A stretch of DNA of 64,000 bases from Mycobacterium sp. 852002-51057_SCH5723018 (lineage in GTDB: Bacteria > Actinomycetota > Actinomycetes > Mycobacteriales > Mycobacteriaceae): assembly GCF_001667035.1 (NCBI RefSeq), contig NZ_LZIR01000012.1:1-64000 (forward strand), in the 5' to 3' direction. This document shows positions 11,044 through 21,285 of the stretch, one piece after another (within the stretch, counting starts at the first letter, position 1; every line of letters begins with the position of its first letter). Both the position numbers and the translations under genes were made by a program. The notes below the pieces were generated by a model. The model did no database searches. It was not told the DNA's origin and saw nothing but the letters and a program-made list of their open reading frames with translations.

Positions 11044-12636
11044 ATGGCCGCCGAGACGGTCGACGCCGTCGTCATCGGGGCCGGACACCACGGGCTTGTC
11101 GCGGCGTCGATGCTCGCCGACGCGGGGTGGGACGTGCTGGTGCTCGAGGCGCAGCCCGAGCCCGGCGGCGCCGTGCGCAGCGCAGAACTGACCCCGGGTT
11201 ACATCACCGACTTGTTCAGCTCCTTTTACCCGATGACGGTGGCCTCTCCGGCGATCGCGGCGCTGCGGCTGGAGGACCACGGGCTGCGGTGGTCGCGCGC
11301 GCCGGCGGTGGTGGGTCACCCCCGCACCGCGACCGACGATGATCCGCCCATCATCTACCCTGACCCCGCCCGCACCGCAGCGGAATTGGCACGCCGCGAA
11401 CCCGCCGATGGCGAAAACTGGTGGCGCGTAGTGGAATTGTGGAACAAGATCCGTTCGCCGCTGCTGGACGCCATGCTGGCGCCGTTTCCGCCGGTGGGCC
11501 CGATGCTGCGGCTGCTGCTCAAACTCGGTACGGCCGAGGCGGTTCGGCTCGCGCGGCTGCTGGTGCAGCCCGCCAACACCATGGCCAGACAGTTGTTCGC
11601 CGGTGAGGCTCCGCGAGTATTGTTGCTGGGCAACGCAATGCACGCCGACGTCCCGCCGGACGCGCCCGTCAGCGGCGCGATGGGCTTCCTGATGACGATG
11701 CTCGCCCAGGACTGCGGCTGGCCGGTGCCCGTCGGCGGTTCCGGCCAACTGACGGCCGCTCTCGTGGGCCGCGCGCGCTCCGCCGGCGCGCGAATCGAGT
11801 GCAACCAGAACGTTTCCCGCATTCAGGTGCAAGGCGGGCGGGCGGTCGGCGTGACGACGACCGCGGGTCGCACGGTGCGGGCGCGGCGGGCCATCGTGGC
11901 GGACGTCACGGCGCCGCGGCTGTTTTGCGATATGCTGCCCGCGGATTCGGTTCCGGCGGGCATGCTTCGCGAGCTAGAGCGCTACGACTGGGACCCGCCG
12001 GTGGTCAAGGTCAACTACGCGCTGAACGGACCCATCCCGTGGCGGGCGGAGAGCCTGCGGAAGGTCGGCACCGTCCATTTGGGTGCCGACGGTGACGGAC
12101 TGGTGCGCTGGATGGCCGACCTGAGCACCCGAGTGGTGCCGCAGCACCCCTTCATGTTGTTGGGTCAGACCACCACCGCGGACCCGAGCAGATCACCGGC
12201 GGGCACCGAAAGCGTCTGGGCCTACACGCATTTGCCGCGCTACGTCGCCGACGACGCGTCGGCCGAGCAGCTCGCGAAATCGGTGGATCAGGTGATCGAA
12301 GAACACGCTCCCGGCTTCGGTTCGGCGGTGATCGACCGGTTCGTGCAACGCCCGTCTGATCTGGAAGCCAGCGACGCCAACCTGCACCTGGGCGCGCTCA
12401 ACGGCGGGACCGCGCAGCTGCAGCAGATGCTGATCTTCCGACCGGTGTCCGGGATGGGGCGCGCCGAAACCCCGGTCGAGGGGCTGTATCTGGGCAGCGC
12501 GTCGGCGACGCCCGGAGGGTCCGTGCACGGCGCGTGCGGGCGCAACGCGGCCAACGCCGCGCTGGCCGCCGCCGGTGTGACCGGCTGGCCGCGCCGCAAG
12601 CTGAGCCGAACCGTGATCTCGCTGCTGACGAAGTGA
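11044..12636 (+). CDS. Phytoene-desaturase-like FAD oxidoreductase
   Basis: A 530-residue flavoprotein. The N-terminus has a dinucleotide-binding motif (VIGAGHHGLVAASMLADAG, residues 9-27) ending in the acidic ribose-binding position (VLEAQ), followed by the PGGAVRS element of CrtI/RetSat-type oxidases. The C-terminal FAD segment is GLYLGSASATPGGSVHGACGRNAA. Members act on carotenoids or other hydrophobic polyenes and alcohols; no carotenoid synthesis genes are nearby, so the substrate is unknown. It is paired with the upstream SRPBCC gene (3-bp gap) and converges with pepB. Confidence 0.87.
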   Translation: MAAETVDAVVIGAGHHGLVAASMLADAGWDVLVLEAQPEPGGAVRSAELTPGYITDLFSSFYPMTVASPAIAALRLEDHGLRWSRAPAVVGHPRTATDDDPPIIYPDPARTAAELARREPADGENWWRVVELWNKIRSPLLDAMLAPFPPVGPMLRLLLKLGTAEAVRLARLLVQPANTMARQLFAGEAPRVLLLGNAMHADVPPDAPVSGAMGFLMTMLAQDCGWPVPVGGSGQLTAALVGRARSAGARIECNQNVSRIQVQGGRAVGVTTTAGRTVRARRAIVADVTAPRLFCDMLPADSVPAGMLRELERYDWDPPVVKVNYALNGPIPWRAESLRKVGTVHLGADGDGLVRWMADLSTRVVPQHPFMLLGQTTTADPSRSPAGTESVWAYTHLPRYVADDASAEQLAKSVDQVIEEHAPGFGSAVIDRFVQRPSDLEASDANLHLGALNGGTAQLQQMLIFRPVSGMGRAETPVEGLYLGSASATPGGSVHGACGRNAANAALAAAGVTGWPRRKLSRTVISLLTK

Positions 12637-12646
12637 CGCCCGGCGG

Positions 12647-14215
12647 TTACCCGTTGCTCGCGATGTCTTCGAGCACGGCGAACATGGTTCGGGTGGGTAC
12701 GCCGCTGGCGCCCTTGGGCGTGTAACCCCATGGGCTGCCTGTGTTGTAGGCCGGGCCGGCCACGTCGATATGCGCCCAGCCCACGCCGTCGGCGACGAAC
12801 TCGCGCAGGAACACCCCGGCCACCAGCATGCCGGCGAAGCGCTGACTGCTGATGTTGGCCAGGTCGGCCACGGTGGACTTCAGGTCGTCCTTGAGCTCGT
12901 CGGGCAGCGGCATCGGCCAGCCGTTCTCGCCCACCCGCTGCGATATCGCGGCGACGCGGTCGCGGAACTCGTCGCTGCCCATCACACCGGGTACCCGGGC
13001 GCCCAGCGCCACCGTCTGTGCACCGGTCAGGGTGGAGGTCTCGATCAGGTAGTCCGGGTTGTCCTCGCAGGCCCGGACGATGGCGTCGGCCAGGATTAGC
13101 CGGCCCTCGGCGTCGGTGTTGAGCACCTCGACCGTGGTGCCGCCGTACTGGGTCAGCACGTCGCCCGGGCGCTGCGCGGTCGCCGACGGCATGTTCTCGG
13201 CGATCGGCACCGTGGCGATCACGTCGATGGGCAGCTCTCGCTGGGCGGCCAGCGCGACGGTCGCAATGACCGCGGCGGCGCCGGCCATGTCCGAGGTCAT
13301 GTAGTGCATCGACGCCGCCGGCTTGATCGAGATGCCGCCGGTGTCGAACGTGACGCCCTTGCCGACCAGCGCCACGCGCTTTGCCTGCTTGGGCTTCTTG
13401 GCGAGCCGCGAGCCCCGGTGGGTCAGCCTCACCAACCGCGGTGGGCGCGACGAGCCCTGGCCCACGCCGATGATCCCGCCGTAGCCGGATTTCTGCAGCG
13501 CCTTTTCGTCGAGCACCTCGACCTCGAGACCGACGGATTCGCCCAAAGCCTTTGCCCGCCTTGCTAATTCGGCTGGAAATAGATGGCTCGGGGGAGTGTT
13601 GACCAAGTCACGCGCGGTGGCGCCCGCGGTCGCCACGGCCGCAGCGTGCGCGGTTTGGTTCTTGGCCTCCTTGGCTGCCCTGGTTTCGGAGGCCAGCACC
13701 GTGATCTTGCGCAGCCCTTTGTCTTTCGGGGCGGTCTTGTCGGTGCGGAACGCGGTGAACCGGTAGCTGCCCAGGATCAGCCCCTCGACGGCGGCCGAGC
13801 GGACGTCTTCACCGGATTCACCGGGCAGCTCGGTCAGCGTCGTGATCACCGCCTCGGCGCCGCCCAGCGACCGCGCCGCCACGCCGGCCGCCCGACGGAT
13901 GACGTCTGCCGGCCACTCGGATCGCGGCTTACCAAGACCGATCGTCAGCACACTGGCCACCGGCAGCGACGCCACCACCAACCGGTGTATCTGCTCGCTG
14001 CCACCGGTGGCCTCCAGCGCCCGCAGGCCAGCCTCGATCTCGGCGACCGCGTCGGCGGGCAGGAACGGCTCGCCGGCCGCGACAACCGCGCCCGGCCGGT
14101 CGTCCTCGCCGGTCGAGACGACCGGCACCAGCAATACCGCGGTGTCCGTGCCGCGTTTGGGCAGCGACGTGGCGACGTTGACGGTGGGGGAGTGGTAGCC
14201 CGGTTCGGTGGTCAC
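12647..14215 (-). CDS. pepB: Leucyl aminopeptidase (M17)
   Basis: A cytosolic di-zinc aminopeptidase of 522 residues that removes N-terminal hydrophobic residues. The M17 active site is visible: the [16 protein letters not shown] lysine and aspartate ligands, the SDMAGAAAV segment and the signature [12 protein letters not shown]. The N-terminal domain is divergent, as in the family. GTG start at 14215; a TAGGGT -10 lies 8 nt upstream, suggesting a leaderless message. The adenylate cyclase gene lies 15 bp upstream on the same strand, so the pepB promoter sits at the end of that gene. Confidence 0.96.
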   Translation of the reverse strand: MTTEPGYHSPTVNVATSLPKRGTDTAVLLVPVVSTGEDDRPGAVVAAGEPFLPADAVAEIEAGLRALEATGGSEQIHRLVVASLPVASVLTIGLGKPRSEWPADVIRRAAGVAARSLGGAEAVITTLTELPGESGEDVRSAAVEGLILGSYRFTAFRTDKTAPKDKGLRKITVLASETRAAKEAKNQTAHAAAVATAGATARDLVNTPPSHLFPAELARRAKALGESVGLEVEVLDEKALQKSGYGGIIGVGQGSSRPPRLVRLTHRGSRLAKKPKQAKRVALVGKGVTFDTGGISIKPAASMHYMTSDMAGAAAVIATVALAAQRELPIDVIATVPIAENMPSATAQRPGDVLTQYGGTTVEVLNTDAEGRLILADAIVRACEDNPDYLIETSTLTGAQTVALGARVPGVMGSDEFRDRVAAISQRVGENGWPMPLPDELKDDLKSTVADLANISSQRFAGMLVAGVFLREFVADGVGWAHIDVAGPAYNTGSPWGYTPKGASGVPTRTMFAVLEDIASNG

Positions 14216-14223
14216 GGCACACC

Positions 14224-14229
14224 ACCCTA
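14224..14229 (-). promoter_or_regulatory. -10 element (TAGGGT) of pepB, likely leaderless
   Basis: TAGGGT on the minus strand with an 8-nt spacer to the GTG of pepB, in the 15-bp gap after the cyclase gene. Confidence 0.4.
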
Positions 14230-14230
14230 G

Positions 14231-15361
14231 TCACCGGGTGCGGGGCATTCTGGGAGTGTCTCTGTCGCCGTCCCCGACGTGCAGATCGAAGGCGGTCACC
14301 GGATCGTCAAACCCCTTGAGGGTCAACGGGACCTGGGCGAGCGCGGGCCAGTGGGGCAATTCGTCGCGGAACTCGGCCGCGGCCAGGACCTGCCCGGGTG
14401 CCGCGGCCGCCACCAGCCGGGCGGCCAGGTTGACCGGGATGCCGAAGTAGTCGCCGTTGATGGCCAGCACCGTCCCGTGCGCCAGCCCGGCGCGCACCTG
14501 CAGCCCCTCCTCGCGTGCCCGCGGATGGCCGACCAGGTCGAGCGCCGCCTTCGCCAGCCCCGCGGGCGACGAGCACACCCACATCACGGCGTCGCCGATG
14601 AACTTCACCACCCGCCCGCCGGCGGCGTGCACGACATCGGCGACGGTGGCGCCGAATTCGGTGAGCAGGTTCGACAGTTCCGCCGGGGTGAGCGCTTGGG
14701 TCAGCGCGGTGAAGCTGGACAGATCCGCAAAACCGACGCCGCACACCACGGTCGCCGACGTGCCGAGAAGGACGCCCTCGAAGTAGGTTCGGGCGCTGGT
14801 CAGGTGGTGGCGGTGCACGACATCGATCAGGGTCCCGAGACGCGGGATGAACTCGGCGACCGAGCGATATGCCTGCGCCGTGGCCAGCTCATCGTGGGTG
14901 TAGTTCATCTGGATGTCCGGCGTCCCGGCGCGGATCAATGTCCCCTCGGCCTCCGCCAGGCGGGCCATCGCGGCGCCGAGCACTCGCAGCAGTCCGAGCG
15001 CGCCGTCCTCGCCCACCACCGCCTTGATCCCGACCCACGTCGAGAGGGCGTCGACGTCGGCCTGGCTCAGCGCGGGAACGTCGGGACCGGCGACGGTCAG
15101 GCCGAGCAAGGCCCAGGCCCGTGCCACGTCGTCGGCGGACAGGCCGAGTTCCTCGGCCGCGGACTGCACGGTGTAGACGGGTCGTCCCGACCAGGCCAGG
15201 ACATCACCGGCAAGCCCGAACAGCCGGCCGCGGCGTTCGGCCTCGACCATCTCGTCGACGGTGAAGCCGAGCCCGGCCAGGTACTTGATCAGGTCGGCCC
15301 GCTCGCGCGGGTTGGCGATTCCCGCGGCCTCAAGCTCGTCAAAGTCGAGCGGATCGGACAC
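14231..15361 (-). CDS. Class III adenylate cyclase (Rv2212-like)
   Basis: A 376-residue soluble cyclase. The N-terminal regulatory region (about 1-190) begins with a helical segment that may be related to the pH-sensing domain of Rv1264, and the catalytic domain (about 200-370) makes cAMP. Key residues are visible: the metal-binding aspartates in GFADLSSFTAL and KFIGDAVMW, the adenine-selecting lysine of VVKFIGD, and the transition-state Asn/Arg in PVNLAARLV. GTG start at 15361; CACACT seven nt upstream could be the -10. It is divergent from gcvT with a 44-bp intergenic region. Confidence 0.93.
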   Translation of the reverse strand: MSDPLDFDELEAAGIANPRERADLIKYLAGLGFTVDEMVEAERRGRLFGLAGDVLAWSGRPVYTVQSAAEELGLSADDVARAWALLGLTVAGPDVPALSQADVDALSTWVGIKAVVGEDGALGLLRVLGAAMARLAEAEGTLIRAGTPDIQMNYTHDELATAQAYRSVAEFIPRLGTLIDVVHRHHLTSARTYFEGVLLGTSATVVCGVGFADLSSFTALTQALTPAELSNLLTEFGATVADVVHAAGGRVVKFIGDAVMWVCSSPAGLAKAALDLVGHPRAREEGLQVRAGLAHGTVLAINGDYFGIPVNLAARLVAAAAPGQVLAAAEFRDELPHWPALAQVPLTLKGFDDPVTAFDLHVGDGDRDTPRMPRTR

Positions 15362-15368
15362 CTACCCA

Positions 15369-15397
15369 AGTGTGCCAGCAGCCGGCGACATTAGGGT
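15369..15397. promoter_or_regulatory. Divergent -10 elements, cyclase and gcvT
   Basis: Minus strand: CACACT (15369-15374), 7 nt from the cyclase GTG. Plus strand: TAGGGT (15392-15397), 8 nt from the gcvT GTG. The two promoters face away from each other inside 44 bp, and both transcripts would be leaderless. Confidence 0.4.
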
Positions 15398-15405
15398 GAG
15401 TCGTC

Positions 15406-16503
15406 GTGACCGACGACTTACAGCATGGACCGCTGGAAGACCGCCATCGCGACCTGGGCGCAAACTTCGCCGAGTTCAGCGGCTGGCTGATGCCGGTCTC
15501 CTATGTCGGCACCGTCAGCGAGCACAACGCCACCCGCAACGCGGTCGCGCTGTTCGACGTCAGCCACCTCGGCAAGGCGTTGGTCCGCGGGCCCGGCGCC
15601 GCGGCATTCGTCAACTCCGCACTCACCAACGACCTGGGCCGCATCGGTCCGGGCAAAGCTCAATACACGCTGTGCTGCACCGAATCCGGCGGCGTCATCG
15701 ACGACCTGATCGCCTACTACGTCGGCGACGACGAGATCTTCCTGGTGCCCAACGCCGCCAACACCGCCGCGGTGGTCGAGGCGCTGCGCGCGGCCGCCCC
15801 GGCCGCCCTGACGATCACCAACGAGCACCGCTCTTATGCGGTGCTCGCCGTGCAGGGCCCGCAGTCGGCCGACGTGCTCGGCGAGTTGGGCCTGCCGACC
15901 GACATGGACTACATGGGCTACGCCGACGCCTCCTATCAAGGGGTGCCGGTCCGGGTGTGCCGCACCGGATACACCGGCGAGCACGGCTACGAGCTGCTGC
16001 CGCCCTGGGACTCCGCGGGCGTGGTGTTCGACGCGCTGATCGCGGGGGTGACCGCGGCCGGGGGCGAGCCCGCCGGCCTGGGCGCCCGCGACACGCTGCG
16101 CACCGAGATGGGCTATCCGCTGCACGGCCACGAACTTTCGCTCGACATCTCGCCGCTGCAGGCCCGTTGCGGATGGGCGGTCGGCTGGAAGAAGGAGGCG
16201 TTCTTCGGCCGCGACGCGCTGCTGGCCGAAAAGGAGGCGGGGCCGCGGCGGTTGTTGCGCGGGCTGCGGATGCTCGGCCGCGGCGTGTTGCGTTCCGGGC
16301 TGACGGTGCTGGCCGGGGGCACCCCGGTGGGGGTCACCACGTCGGGAACGTTCTCTCCGACGCTGCAGGCCGGCATCGGGCTGGCGCTGATCGACACCGA
16401 CGCCGGCGTCGACGACGGCCAGCACGTCACCGTCGACGTTCGCGGCCGTTCCGTCGAGTGCGAGGTGGTCCGCCCGCCGTTCGTCGCCGTGAAAACGCGC
16501 TAG
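15406..16503 (+). CDS. gcvT: Glycine cleavage system T protein
   Basis: The aminomethyltransferase of the glycine cleavage system takes the aminomethyl group from lipoylated H protein and transfers the one-carbon unit to tetrahydrofolate, releasing ammonia. The 365-residue protein has the family features SGWLMPVSY, the conserved Asp in [10 protein letters not shown], and [12 protein letters not shown], with the C-terminal barrel ending [13 protein letters not shown]. The other system genes are not in the window. No glycine riboswitch is visible in the short upstream region. Confidence 0.95.
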   Translation: MTDDLQHGPLEDRHRDLGANFAEFSGWLMPVSYVGTVSEHNATRNAVALFDVSHLGKALVRGPGAAAFVNSALTNDLGRIGPGKAQYTLCCTESGGVIDDLIAYYVGDDEIFLVPNAANTAAVVEALRAAAPAALTITNEHRSYAVLAVQGPQSADVLGELGLPTDMDYMGYADASYQGVPVRVCRTGYTGEHGYELLPPWDSAGVVFDALIAGVTAAGGEPAGLGARDTLRTEMGYPLHGHELSLDISPLQARCGWAVGWKKEAFFGRDALLAEKEAGPRRLLRGLRMLGRGVLRSGLTVLAGGTPVGVTTSGTFSPTLQAGIGLALIDTDAGVDDGQHVTVDVRGRSVECEVVRPPFVAVKTR

Positions 16504-16544
16504 CCGCCACCGGTTCGCGCGGAAAAACCCGTGGCACGCGGATA

Positions 16545-16550
16545 TACAAT
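16545..16550 (+). promoter_or_regulatory. -10 element (TACAAT) of ilvE, likely leaderless
   Basis: TACAAT with a 7-nt spacer (CGGCCCC) to the ATG; the spacer has no Shine-Dalgarno sequence. Confidence 0.5.
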
Positions 16551-16557
16551 CGGCCCC

Positions 16558-17664
16558 ATGACCAGCGGCTCACCCGAGTTCACTGTTCTACGTGCGTCTA
16601 ATCCCGCCACCGACGCCGAACGTGAATCAATCCTGGCCGAGCCCGGTTTCGGCAAGTACTTCACCGACCACATGGTGTCCATCGACTACGCCGAGGGCCG
16701 GGGCTGGCACAACGCCCGGGTCATCCCCTACGGCCCGATCGAGCTGGATCCGTCGGCCATCATCCTGCACTACGCGCAGGGAATCTTCGAGGGGCTCAAG
16801 GCCTACCGCTGGGCGGACGGCTCGATCGTGTCGTTTCGCGCCGAGGCCAACGCGGCCCGACTGCGGTCGTCGGCGCGGCGGCTCGCGATTCCCGAACTGC
16901 CCGAAAACCTGTTCATCGAATCCCTTTGCCAGCTGATCGCCGTCGACAAGGCCTGGGTGCCGCGCGCCGGCGGCGAAGACGCGCTGTACCTGCGGCCGTT
17001 CATCTTTGCCACCGAGCCCGGACTGGGCGTGCGGCCCGCCAAGGAATACCGCTACCTGCTGATCGCCTCGCCGGCCGGCGCCTACTTCAAGGGCGGCATC
17101 AACCCCGTCACCGTGTGGGTGTCGACGGAGTACGTGCGGGCCAGCCCCGGCGGCACCGGCGCGGCCAAGTTCGGCGGCAACTACGCCGCCTCGCTGCTGG
17201 CTCAGGCCCAAGCGGCCGAAAACGGTTGCGAGCAAGTGGTATGGCTGGACGCCGTCGAACGCCGCTTCGTCGAAGAGATGGGCGGGATGAACCTGTTCTT
17301 CGTGCTCGGCAGCGGCGGATCGTCGCGGCTGGTCACCCCGGAGCTGTCCGGCTCGCTGCTGCCCGGCATCACACGGGATTCCTTGCTGCAGTTGGCGATT
17401 GACGCCGGATTTTCCGTCGAGGAACGCAAGATCGACATCGACGAGTGGCAGAAGAAGGCCGCCGCGGGGGAGATCACCGAGGTGTTCGCCTGCGGCACCG
17501 CCGCCGTCATCACTCCCATTTCGCGGGTCAAGTACGGCGACGCCGAGTTCACCATCGCCGACGGCCAACCTGGCGAGGTGAGCATGGCGCTACGCGACAC
17601 ATTGACCGGCATCCAGCGGGGCACCTTCGCCGACACCCACGGCTGGATGGCGCGGCTGGGCTGA
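16558..17664 (+). CDS. ilvE: Branched-chain amino acid aminotransferase
   Basis: A class IV PLP aminotransferase catalysing the last step of leucine, isoleucine and valine synthesis and the first step of their breakdown. The 368-residue length is identical to the M. tuberculosis enzyme. The PLP-binding lysine is K204 in [10 protein letters not shown]; the C-terminal [11 protein letters not shown] binds the cofactor phosphate. The ATG at 16558 is preferred over the open frame upstream because it matches the family N-terminus and sits 7 nt after a good -10. Confidence 0.97.
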   Translation: MTSGSPEFTVLRASNPATDAERESILAEPGFGKYFTDHMVSIDYAEGRGWHNARVIPYGPIELDPSAIILHYAQGIFEGLKAYRWADGSIVSFRAEANAARLRSSARRLAIPELPENLFIESLCQLIAVDKAWVPRAGGEDALYLRPFIFATEPGLGVRPAKEYRYLLIASPAGAYFKGGINPVTVWVSTEYVRASPGGTGAAKFGGNYAASLLAQAQAAENGCEQVVWLDAVERRFVEEMGGMNLFFVLGSGGSSRLVTPELSGSLLPGITRDSLLQLAIDAGFSVEERKIDIDEWQKKAAAGEITEVFACGTAAVITPISRVKYGDAEFTIADGQPGEVSMALRDTLTGIQRGTFADTHGWMARLG

Positions 17665-17684
17665 ATGCCCTTGACGACGTAGCG

Positions 17685-19070
17685 ATGTTCGGGCGGCGGA
17701 GCTCGGGCGAACACAGCGCCGGTCGCCGGGTGGCCCCGGCGATCGTGGCGGCGACCGCGACGGCTTGGGCGGCGGTGTATTTCGTCGTCGAGTTGGTCAG
17801 GATGCGCCGTGGCGAGCCCGGCTACCTCGACCTACAGGTATATCGCGCCGGTGGCCACGCGCTGCTGACCGGAAACTCGGTTTACGCCGCCGATTTCGCG
17901 TCGGTCAACCATTCGCCGAACGGGTTGCCGTTCACTTATCCGCCGTTCTCGGCGCTGACGTTCGTTGCGCTGGCGTTGTTGCCGGCCACGGCCGCGGCGG
18001 TCTTGATGGTCGTCCTCAACGCCGCCGCCTGCGTCGTCCTGCTCGGCCTGGTGCTGACCGCGGTGCACGGCACGTGGCGCCGGCCGCCGGTGCCGATACC
18101 GGCGCGCGCGGCAACCGCCGTGCTGACCGCCGCGCTGGCGTTCGTGGTGAGCGTGCCGGTCCAGGCCAACTTCACCTACGGGCAGCTGGACCTGATACTG
18201 GCGGCCGCGGTCGCGCTCGAGATCCTGCCGCCGTCGGTGCCGTGGCCGCGCGGACTGCTGGTCGGCCTCGCCGCGGCGATCAAGCTCACGCCCGCGGTGT
18301 TCGTGGGTTACTTCCTGGTGACCCGGCAATGGCGGGCCCTGGCCGTGTCGCTGGCTGCCGCCGCATCGGCGGTGGCTCTGGGTTGGCTCGCGGACCCGGC
18401 GGACACCGTGCGCTATTTCACGTCGACGGTCTTCGACGCGGGACGGATCGGCCGGCTGTCGTTCCACTCCAACCAGTCCTTGCGCGGCGTCATCGAGCGC
18501 ATCCCCACGCTCGATGCTTCGCGCGGCGTGCTCGTGGTGGCGCTGACCGTCGGGGTGCTCGCGCTGGCCGTCGCCGCCATCGAGGTGAGCCGGCGTTGTC
18601 ACGACACGGTGGCCGCCGTGCTGTCCGCCGCGTTCCTCGGCCTGCTGTGCTCCCCGGTTTCGTGGGGTCATCAATGGGTGTGGTTGTCGGCGGCGGCGGT
18701 GTACTTCCTGATGCGCTGGACGGTGGCCGGCGGCGTGGGCAACGTTGTCGCCGGTCTCGCCGTTGCCCTGCTGACCCTCGCCCCGCCGTGGATGCTGTTG
18801 CCTCACGACGGCGGTCGGGAGCGAGGCTGGAACGGGATCGAGCAGCTGCTCGGCAGCGCGTGGGCGCTCACCGCGCTCGCGTTGCTGGTCCGTTTCGCGG
18901 TGCCGCGCGGGGCGGCGGCCCGGTCAGCCCAGCCGCACCAGCGCCGCCAGCGCGACCGCCGCCACCGTCGTGGCCGATTCGATCGCGGCGCCGAGGACGT
19001 CGCCGGTGATGCCGCCGAACCGGCGCACACAATGCGCCACCAGGGCGGCCCCGCAGCACAGCGCCAATAG
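17685..19070 (+). CDS. GT87-like (DUF2029) membrane glycosyltransferase
   Basis: A polytopic membrane protein, 461 residues to the stop, with about ten hydrophobic segments. The loop [21 protein letters not shown] followed by [11 protein letters not shown], and the later [17 protein letters not shown] and SNQSLRG elements, are typical of polyprenyl-phosphomannose-dependent mannosyltransferases of family GT87 (the Rv2181 paralogue in this window shares them). It sits where H37Rv has Rv2209. The last 49 residues, from about 18924, are Arg/Gln/His-rich and lie antisense to cobS, so the true end may be nearer 18920 or the 3' end may be frameshifted. Confidence 0.8.
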   Translation: MFGRRSSGEHSAGRRVAPAIVAATATAWAAVYFVVELVRMRRGEPGYLDLQVYRAGGHALLTGNSVYAADFASVNHSPNGLPFTYPPFSALTFVALALLPATAAAVLMVVLNAAACVVLLGLVLTAVHGTWRRPPVPIPARAATAVLTAALAFVVSVPVQANFTYGQLDLILAAAVALEILPPSVPWPRGLLVGLAAAIKLTPAVFVGYFLVTRQWRALAVSLAAAASAVALGWLADPADTVRYFTSTVFDAGRIGRLSFHSNQSLRGVIERIPTLDASRGVLVVALTVGVLALAVAAIEVSRRCHDTVAAVLSAAFLGLLCSPVSWGHQWVWLSAAAVYFLMRWTVAGGVGNVVAGLAVALLTLAPPWMLLPHDGGRERGWNGIEQLLGSAWALTALALLVRFAVPRGAAARSAQPHQRRQRDRRHRRGRFDRGAEDVAGDAAEPAHTMRHQGGPAAQRQ

Positions 19071-19667
19071 GATCGCGACCGGTCCCTGCCACGGCCGAGG
19101 ACCCGCCGCCGCCGATGCGGCGAGCAGCGCCGCGACCCAGGCCGCCACCACGGGCGCGGGCTGACTCCCGGCGACCCGGGCACCCAGCGCGCTGCCCTCG
19201 GCCGCCGGCACCGACCGGCGGCAGGCCAGCACCGCGGCGACCCGGCCGGCAAACACCGCGAGGACGATTCCCGCCGGCCGCAGCGCCGAGAACGCCAGCC
19301 CCTGCACCACGATCACCAGCACGACCGCCGCCACGCCGAACGGTCCGGTCGACCCGTCGCGCATCACCGCGAGCGCGCGCTGCGGCGGGCCGTAACAGCC
19401 CAGCCCGTCGGCCGTGTCGGCGACGCCGTCGATGTGCAGCCCGCGGGTCACCAGCAGCAGCGCCGCCACGGCCAGCAGCCCAGACAGCGGACTCGACGGG
19501 CCGAAAAGCGCTGCGCCACACCACGTGACGGCCGCCGCCAACGCTCCCAGCGTGGCGCCGACCACGGGGAGCGCGGCCATCGCGCCGCTCCCCATCGGGG
19601 AGTTCGCGGACCCCGGGACGGGCAGGACCGTTCCAAAAGCGAAAGCCGTTGCCACCGAACGCATCAC
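18924..19667 (-). CDS. cobS: Adenosylcobinamide-GDP ribazoletransferase
   Basis: CobS joins adenosylcobinamide-GDP and alpha-ribazole (phosphate) in the last steps of cobalamin synthesis, at the membrane. The 247-residue protein is strongly hydrophobic and carries the conserved [14 protein letters not shown] (about 76-90) and RDGSTGPFG motifs. The GTG start at 19667 overlaps the cobT stop by 4 nt, giving a translationally coupled cobU-cobT-cobS unit. Its 3' end lies antisense to the tail of the GT87-like gene. Confidence 0.95.
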   Translation of the reverse strand: MMRSVATAFAFGTVLPVPGSANSPMGSGAMAALPVVGATLGALAAAVTWCGAALFGPSSPLSGLLAVAALLLVTRGLHIDGVADTADGLGCYGPPQRALAVMRDGSTGPFGVAAVVLVIVVQGLAFSALRPAGIVLAVFAGRVAAVLACRRSVPAAEGSALGARVAGSQPAPVVAAWVAALLAASAAAGPRPWQGPVAILLALCCGAALVAHCVRRFGGITGDVLGAAIESATTVAAVALAALVRLG

Positions 19668-20716
19668 GACGACGACGGGGACGGGCCGGCCACGCCGGCG
19701 TCTTCGAAGGTGGTCATCTCCGACAGCGCCGCCACCGCGGCCCGCAGCACCGGCAGCGCCACCGCCGCGCCGGTTCCCTCGCCCAGCCGCATGCGCAGGT
19801 CCAGGATCGGGTCCAGCTCGAGGGCCGCCAGCGCCAGCTCATGCGCCGGCTCGGTGGACCGGTGACCGGCCTGCCACCACTGTCGTGCGCCGGGCGCCAG
19901 CCGGTCTGCCACCAGCGCGGCGGCGGTCACCGCCAGCCCGTCGAGAAGCAGCGGCGTGCGCCGCACGGCGGCCTGCGCGCAAAAGCCCGCCAACGCGGCC
20001 AAATCCGCGCCGCCGCAGCAGCGGAGCAGCGCGACCGGGTCGGGCAACACCGGTCGCGCCCGAAACAGGGCATCGCGCACCGCGGCCGTCTTGCGGGCCC
20101 ATCCCGCGTCGTCGATCCCGGTGCCCGAGCCGACCACCGTGACCGGCTCGGCGTTTGTCAGCGCAGCCACCAAAACCGCTGCGGGAGTGGTGTTTCCGAT
20201 GCCCATGTCGCCCGCGATGAGCAGGTCGGCGCCGGCGTCGACCTCCTCGTCGGCGATGGCCCGGCCCGCCGCGATGGCGGCGACGGTCTCCCCGTCGGTC
20301 AGCGCGTCCTGCACCGCGATGTCCCCGCTGCCGCGCCGCACCTTGTGGGCGCCGGTCGACTCCGAGGCCGCGTCGGCGTCGACCGCCAGGTCCGCGACGC
20401 GCACCGTCGCGCCGGCGACGTCGGCCAGAACGTTGATCGCCGCCCCGCCGGCGTCGATGTTGGCGACCATCTGGGCGGTCACCTCCGCGGGGTATGCCGA
20501 CACCCCGGACCGCGCCACGCCGTGGTCACCCGCGAAGACCACCACCCGCGCGCGCTCGAATTGCCTTGGCGGACAATGCCCTTGACAGGACGCGACCCAT
20601 ACCGACAGGTCCTCGAGGCGGCCCAGGGCCCGTCGCGGTTTGGTCAGCGTGTCCTGGCGGGCCCGGGCGGCCGCGGCGGCGCCCGCATCGGGCGGCGACA
20701 CCGGCGCGAATTCCAT
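19664..20716 (-). CDS. cobT: NaMN:DMB phosphoribosyltransferase
   Basis: CobT activates the lower ligand dimethylbenzimidazole, forming alpha-ribazole phosphate from nicotinate mononucleotide. The 350-residue protein shows [37 protein letters not shown] and the C-terminal [11 protein letters not shown] containing the catalytic glutamate. The ATG at 20716 overlaps the cobU stop by one base (TGATG). It is slightly shorter than the H37Rv protein at the C-terminus. Confidence 0.96.
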   Translation of the reverse strand: MEFAPVSPPDAGAAAAARARQDTLTKPRRALGRLEDLSVWVASCQGHCPPRQFERARVVVFAGDHGVARSGVSAYPAEVTAQMVANIDAGGAAINVLADVAGATVRVADLAVDADAASESTGAHKVRRGSGDIAVQDALTDGETVAAIAAGRAIADEEVDAGADLLIAGDMGIGNTTPAAVLVAALTNAEPVTVVGSGTGIDDAGWARKTAAVRDALFRARPVLPDPVALLRCCGGADLAALAGFCAQAAVRRTPLLLDGLAVTAAALVADRLAPGARQWWQAGHRSTEPAHELALAALELDPILDLRMRLGEGTGAAVALPVLRAAVAALSEMTTFEDAGVAGPSPSSS

Positions 20717-21258
20717 CACGTTCCCGACGGCATCGGCTTGATCGGTACCGCCTGCCCGGCCACCACCAGCACCACCCGGTCGCACACCGCGGCGACGCGC
20801 TGGTTGAGGCTGCCCAGTTCGTCGGCGAACCGGCGCCCGGACGCCGTGGCGGGCAGCACGGTCAGCCCGACTTCCGGGCTGACCAGCACTAGCGGGGAGC
20901 CGAATTCGCGCACCGCGGCGAGCATGTCATCGACCGGACCCGCCACCGATCCGCCGTCCCACGCGTGGTGGCGGTCCAGCGTGGCGGTCAGCCAGCCGCC
21001 GAGGTCGTCGACGAGCGTCGGGGTGCCGGGGGACTGAAGCAATTGGCTTGCGATGTCGTGCGTTTCGACCGTCGACCAATGGTCGGGGCGCCGGTTGCGG
21101 TGCCGCGCGACTCGGTCCGACCAGGCCGCGTCGCCGTCGTCGGCCGGCCAGGGGGCCAGGTAACAAACCGGCTGTCCGGGCGGCAGCGACTCGGCGATGG
21201 CCTCCTCCGCCCACCGGGACTTGCCCGACCTGATCCCGCCCAGCACCAGGGTGCGCAC
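20716..21258 (-). CDS. cobU: Adenosylcobinamide kinase / guanylyltransferase
   Basis: CobU phosphorylates adenosylcobinamide and attaches GMP. The 180-residue protein begins with the P-loop [18 protein letters not shown], and the [14 protein letters not shown] segment carries the GMP-accepting histidine region. It starts a cobU-cobT-cobS operon. In H37Rv, as I remember it, cobU is elsewhere (Rv0254c), so this arrangement differs. GTG start at 21258 without a clear ribosome binding site; no cobalamin riboswitch is visible in the 27 bp upstream. Confidence 0.92.
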   Translation of the reverse strand: MRTLVLGGIRSGKSRWAEEAIAESLPPGQPVCYLAPWPADDGDAAWSDRVARHRNRRPDHWSTVETHDIASQLLQSPGTPTLVDDLGGWLTATLDRHHAWDGGSVAGPVDDMLAAVREFGSPLVLVSPEVGLTVLPATASGRRFADELGSLNQRVAAVCDRVVLVVAGQAVPIKPMPSGT

Positions 21259-21285
21259 CCGGATCAGGCGGCCTTCGGACGCCGC

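Noticed and set aside
21259..21285. Cobalamin riboswitch before cobU
   Set aside because: Only 27 bp separate cobU from the next gene; no B12-box-like sequence is present.
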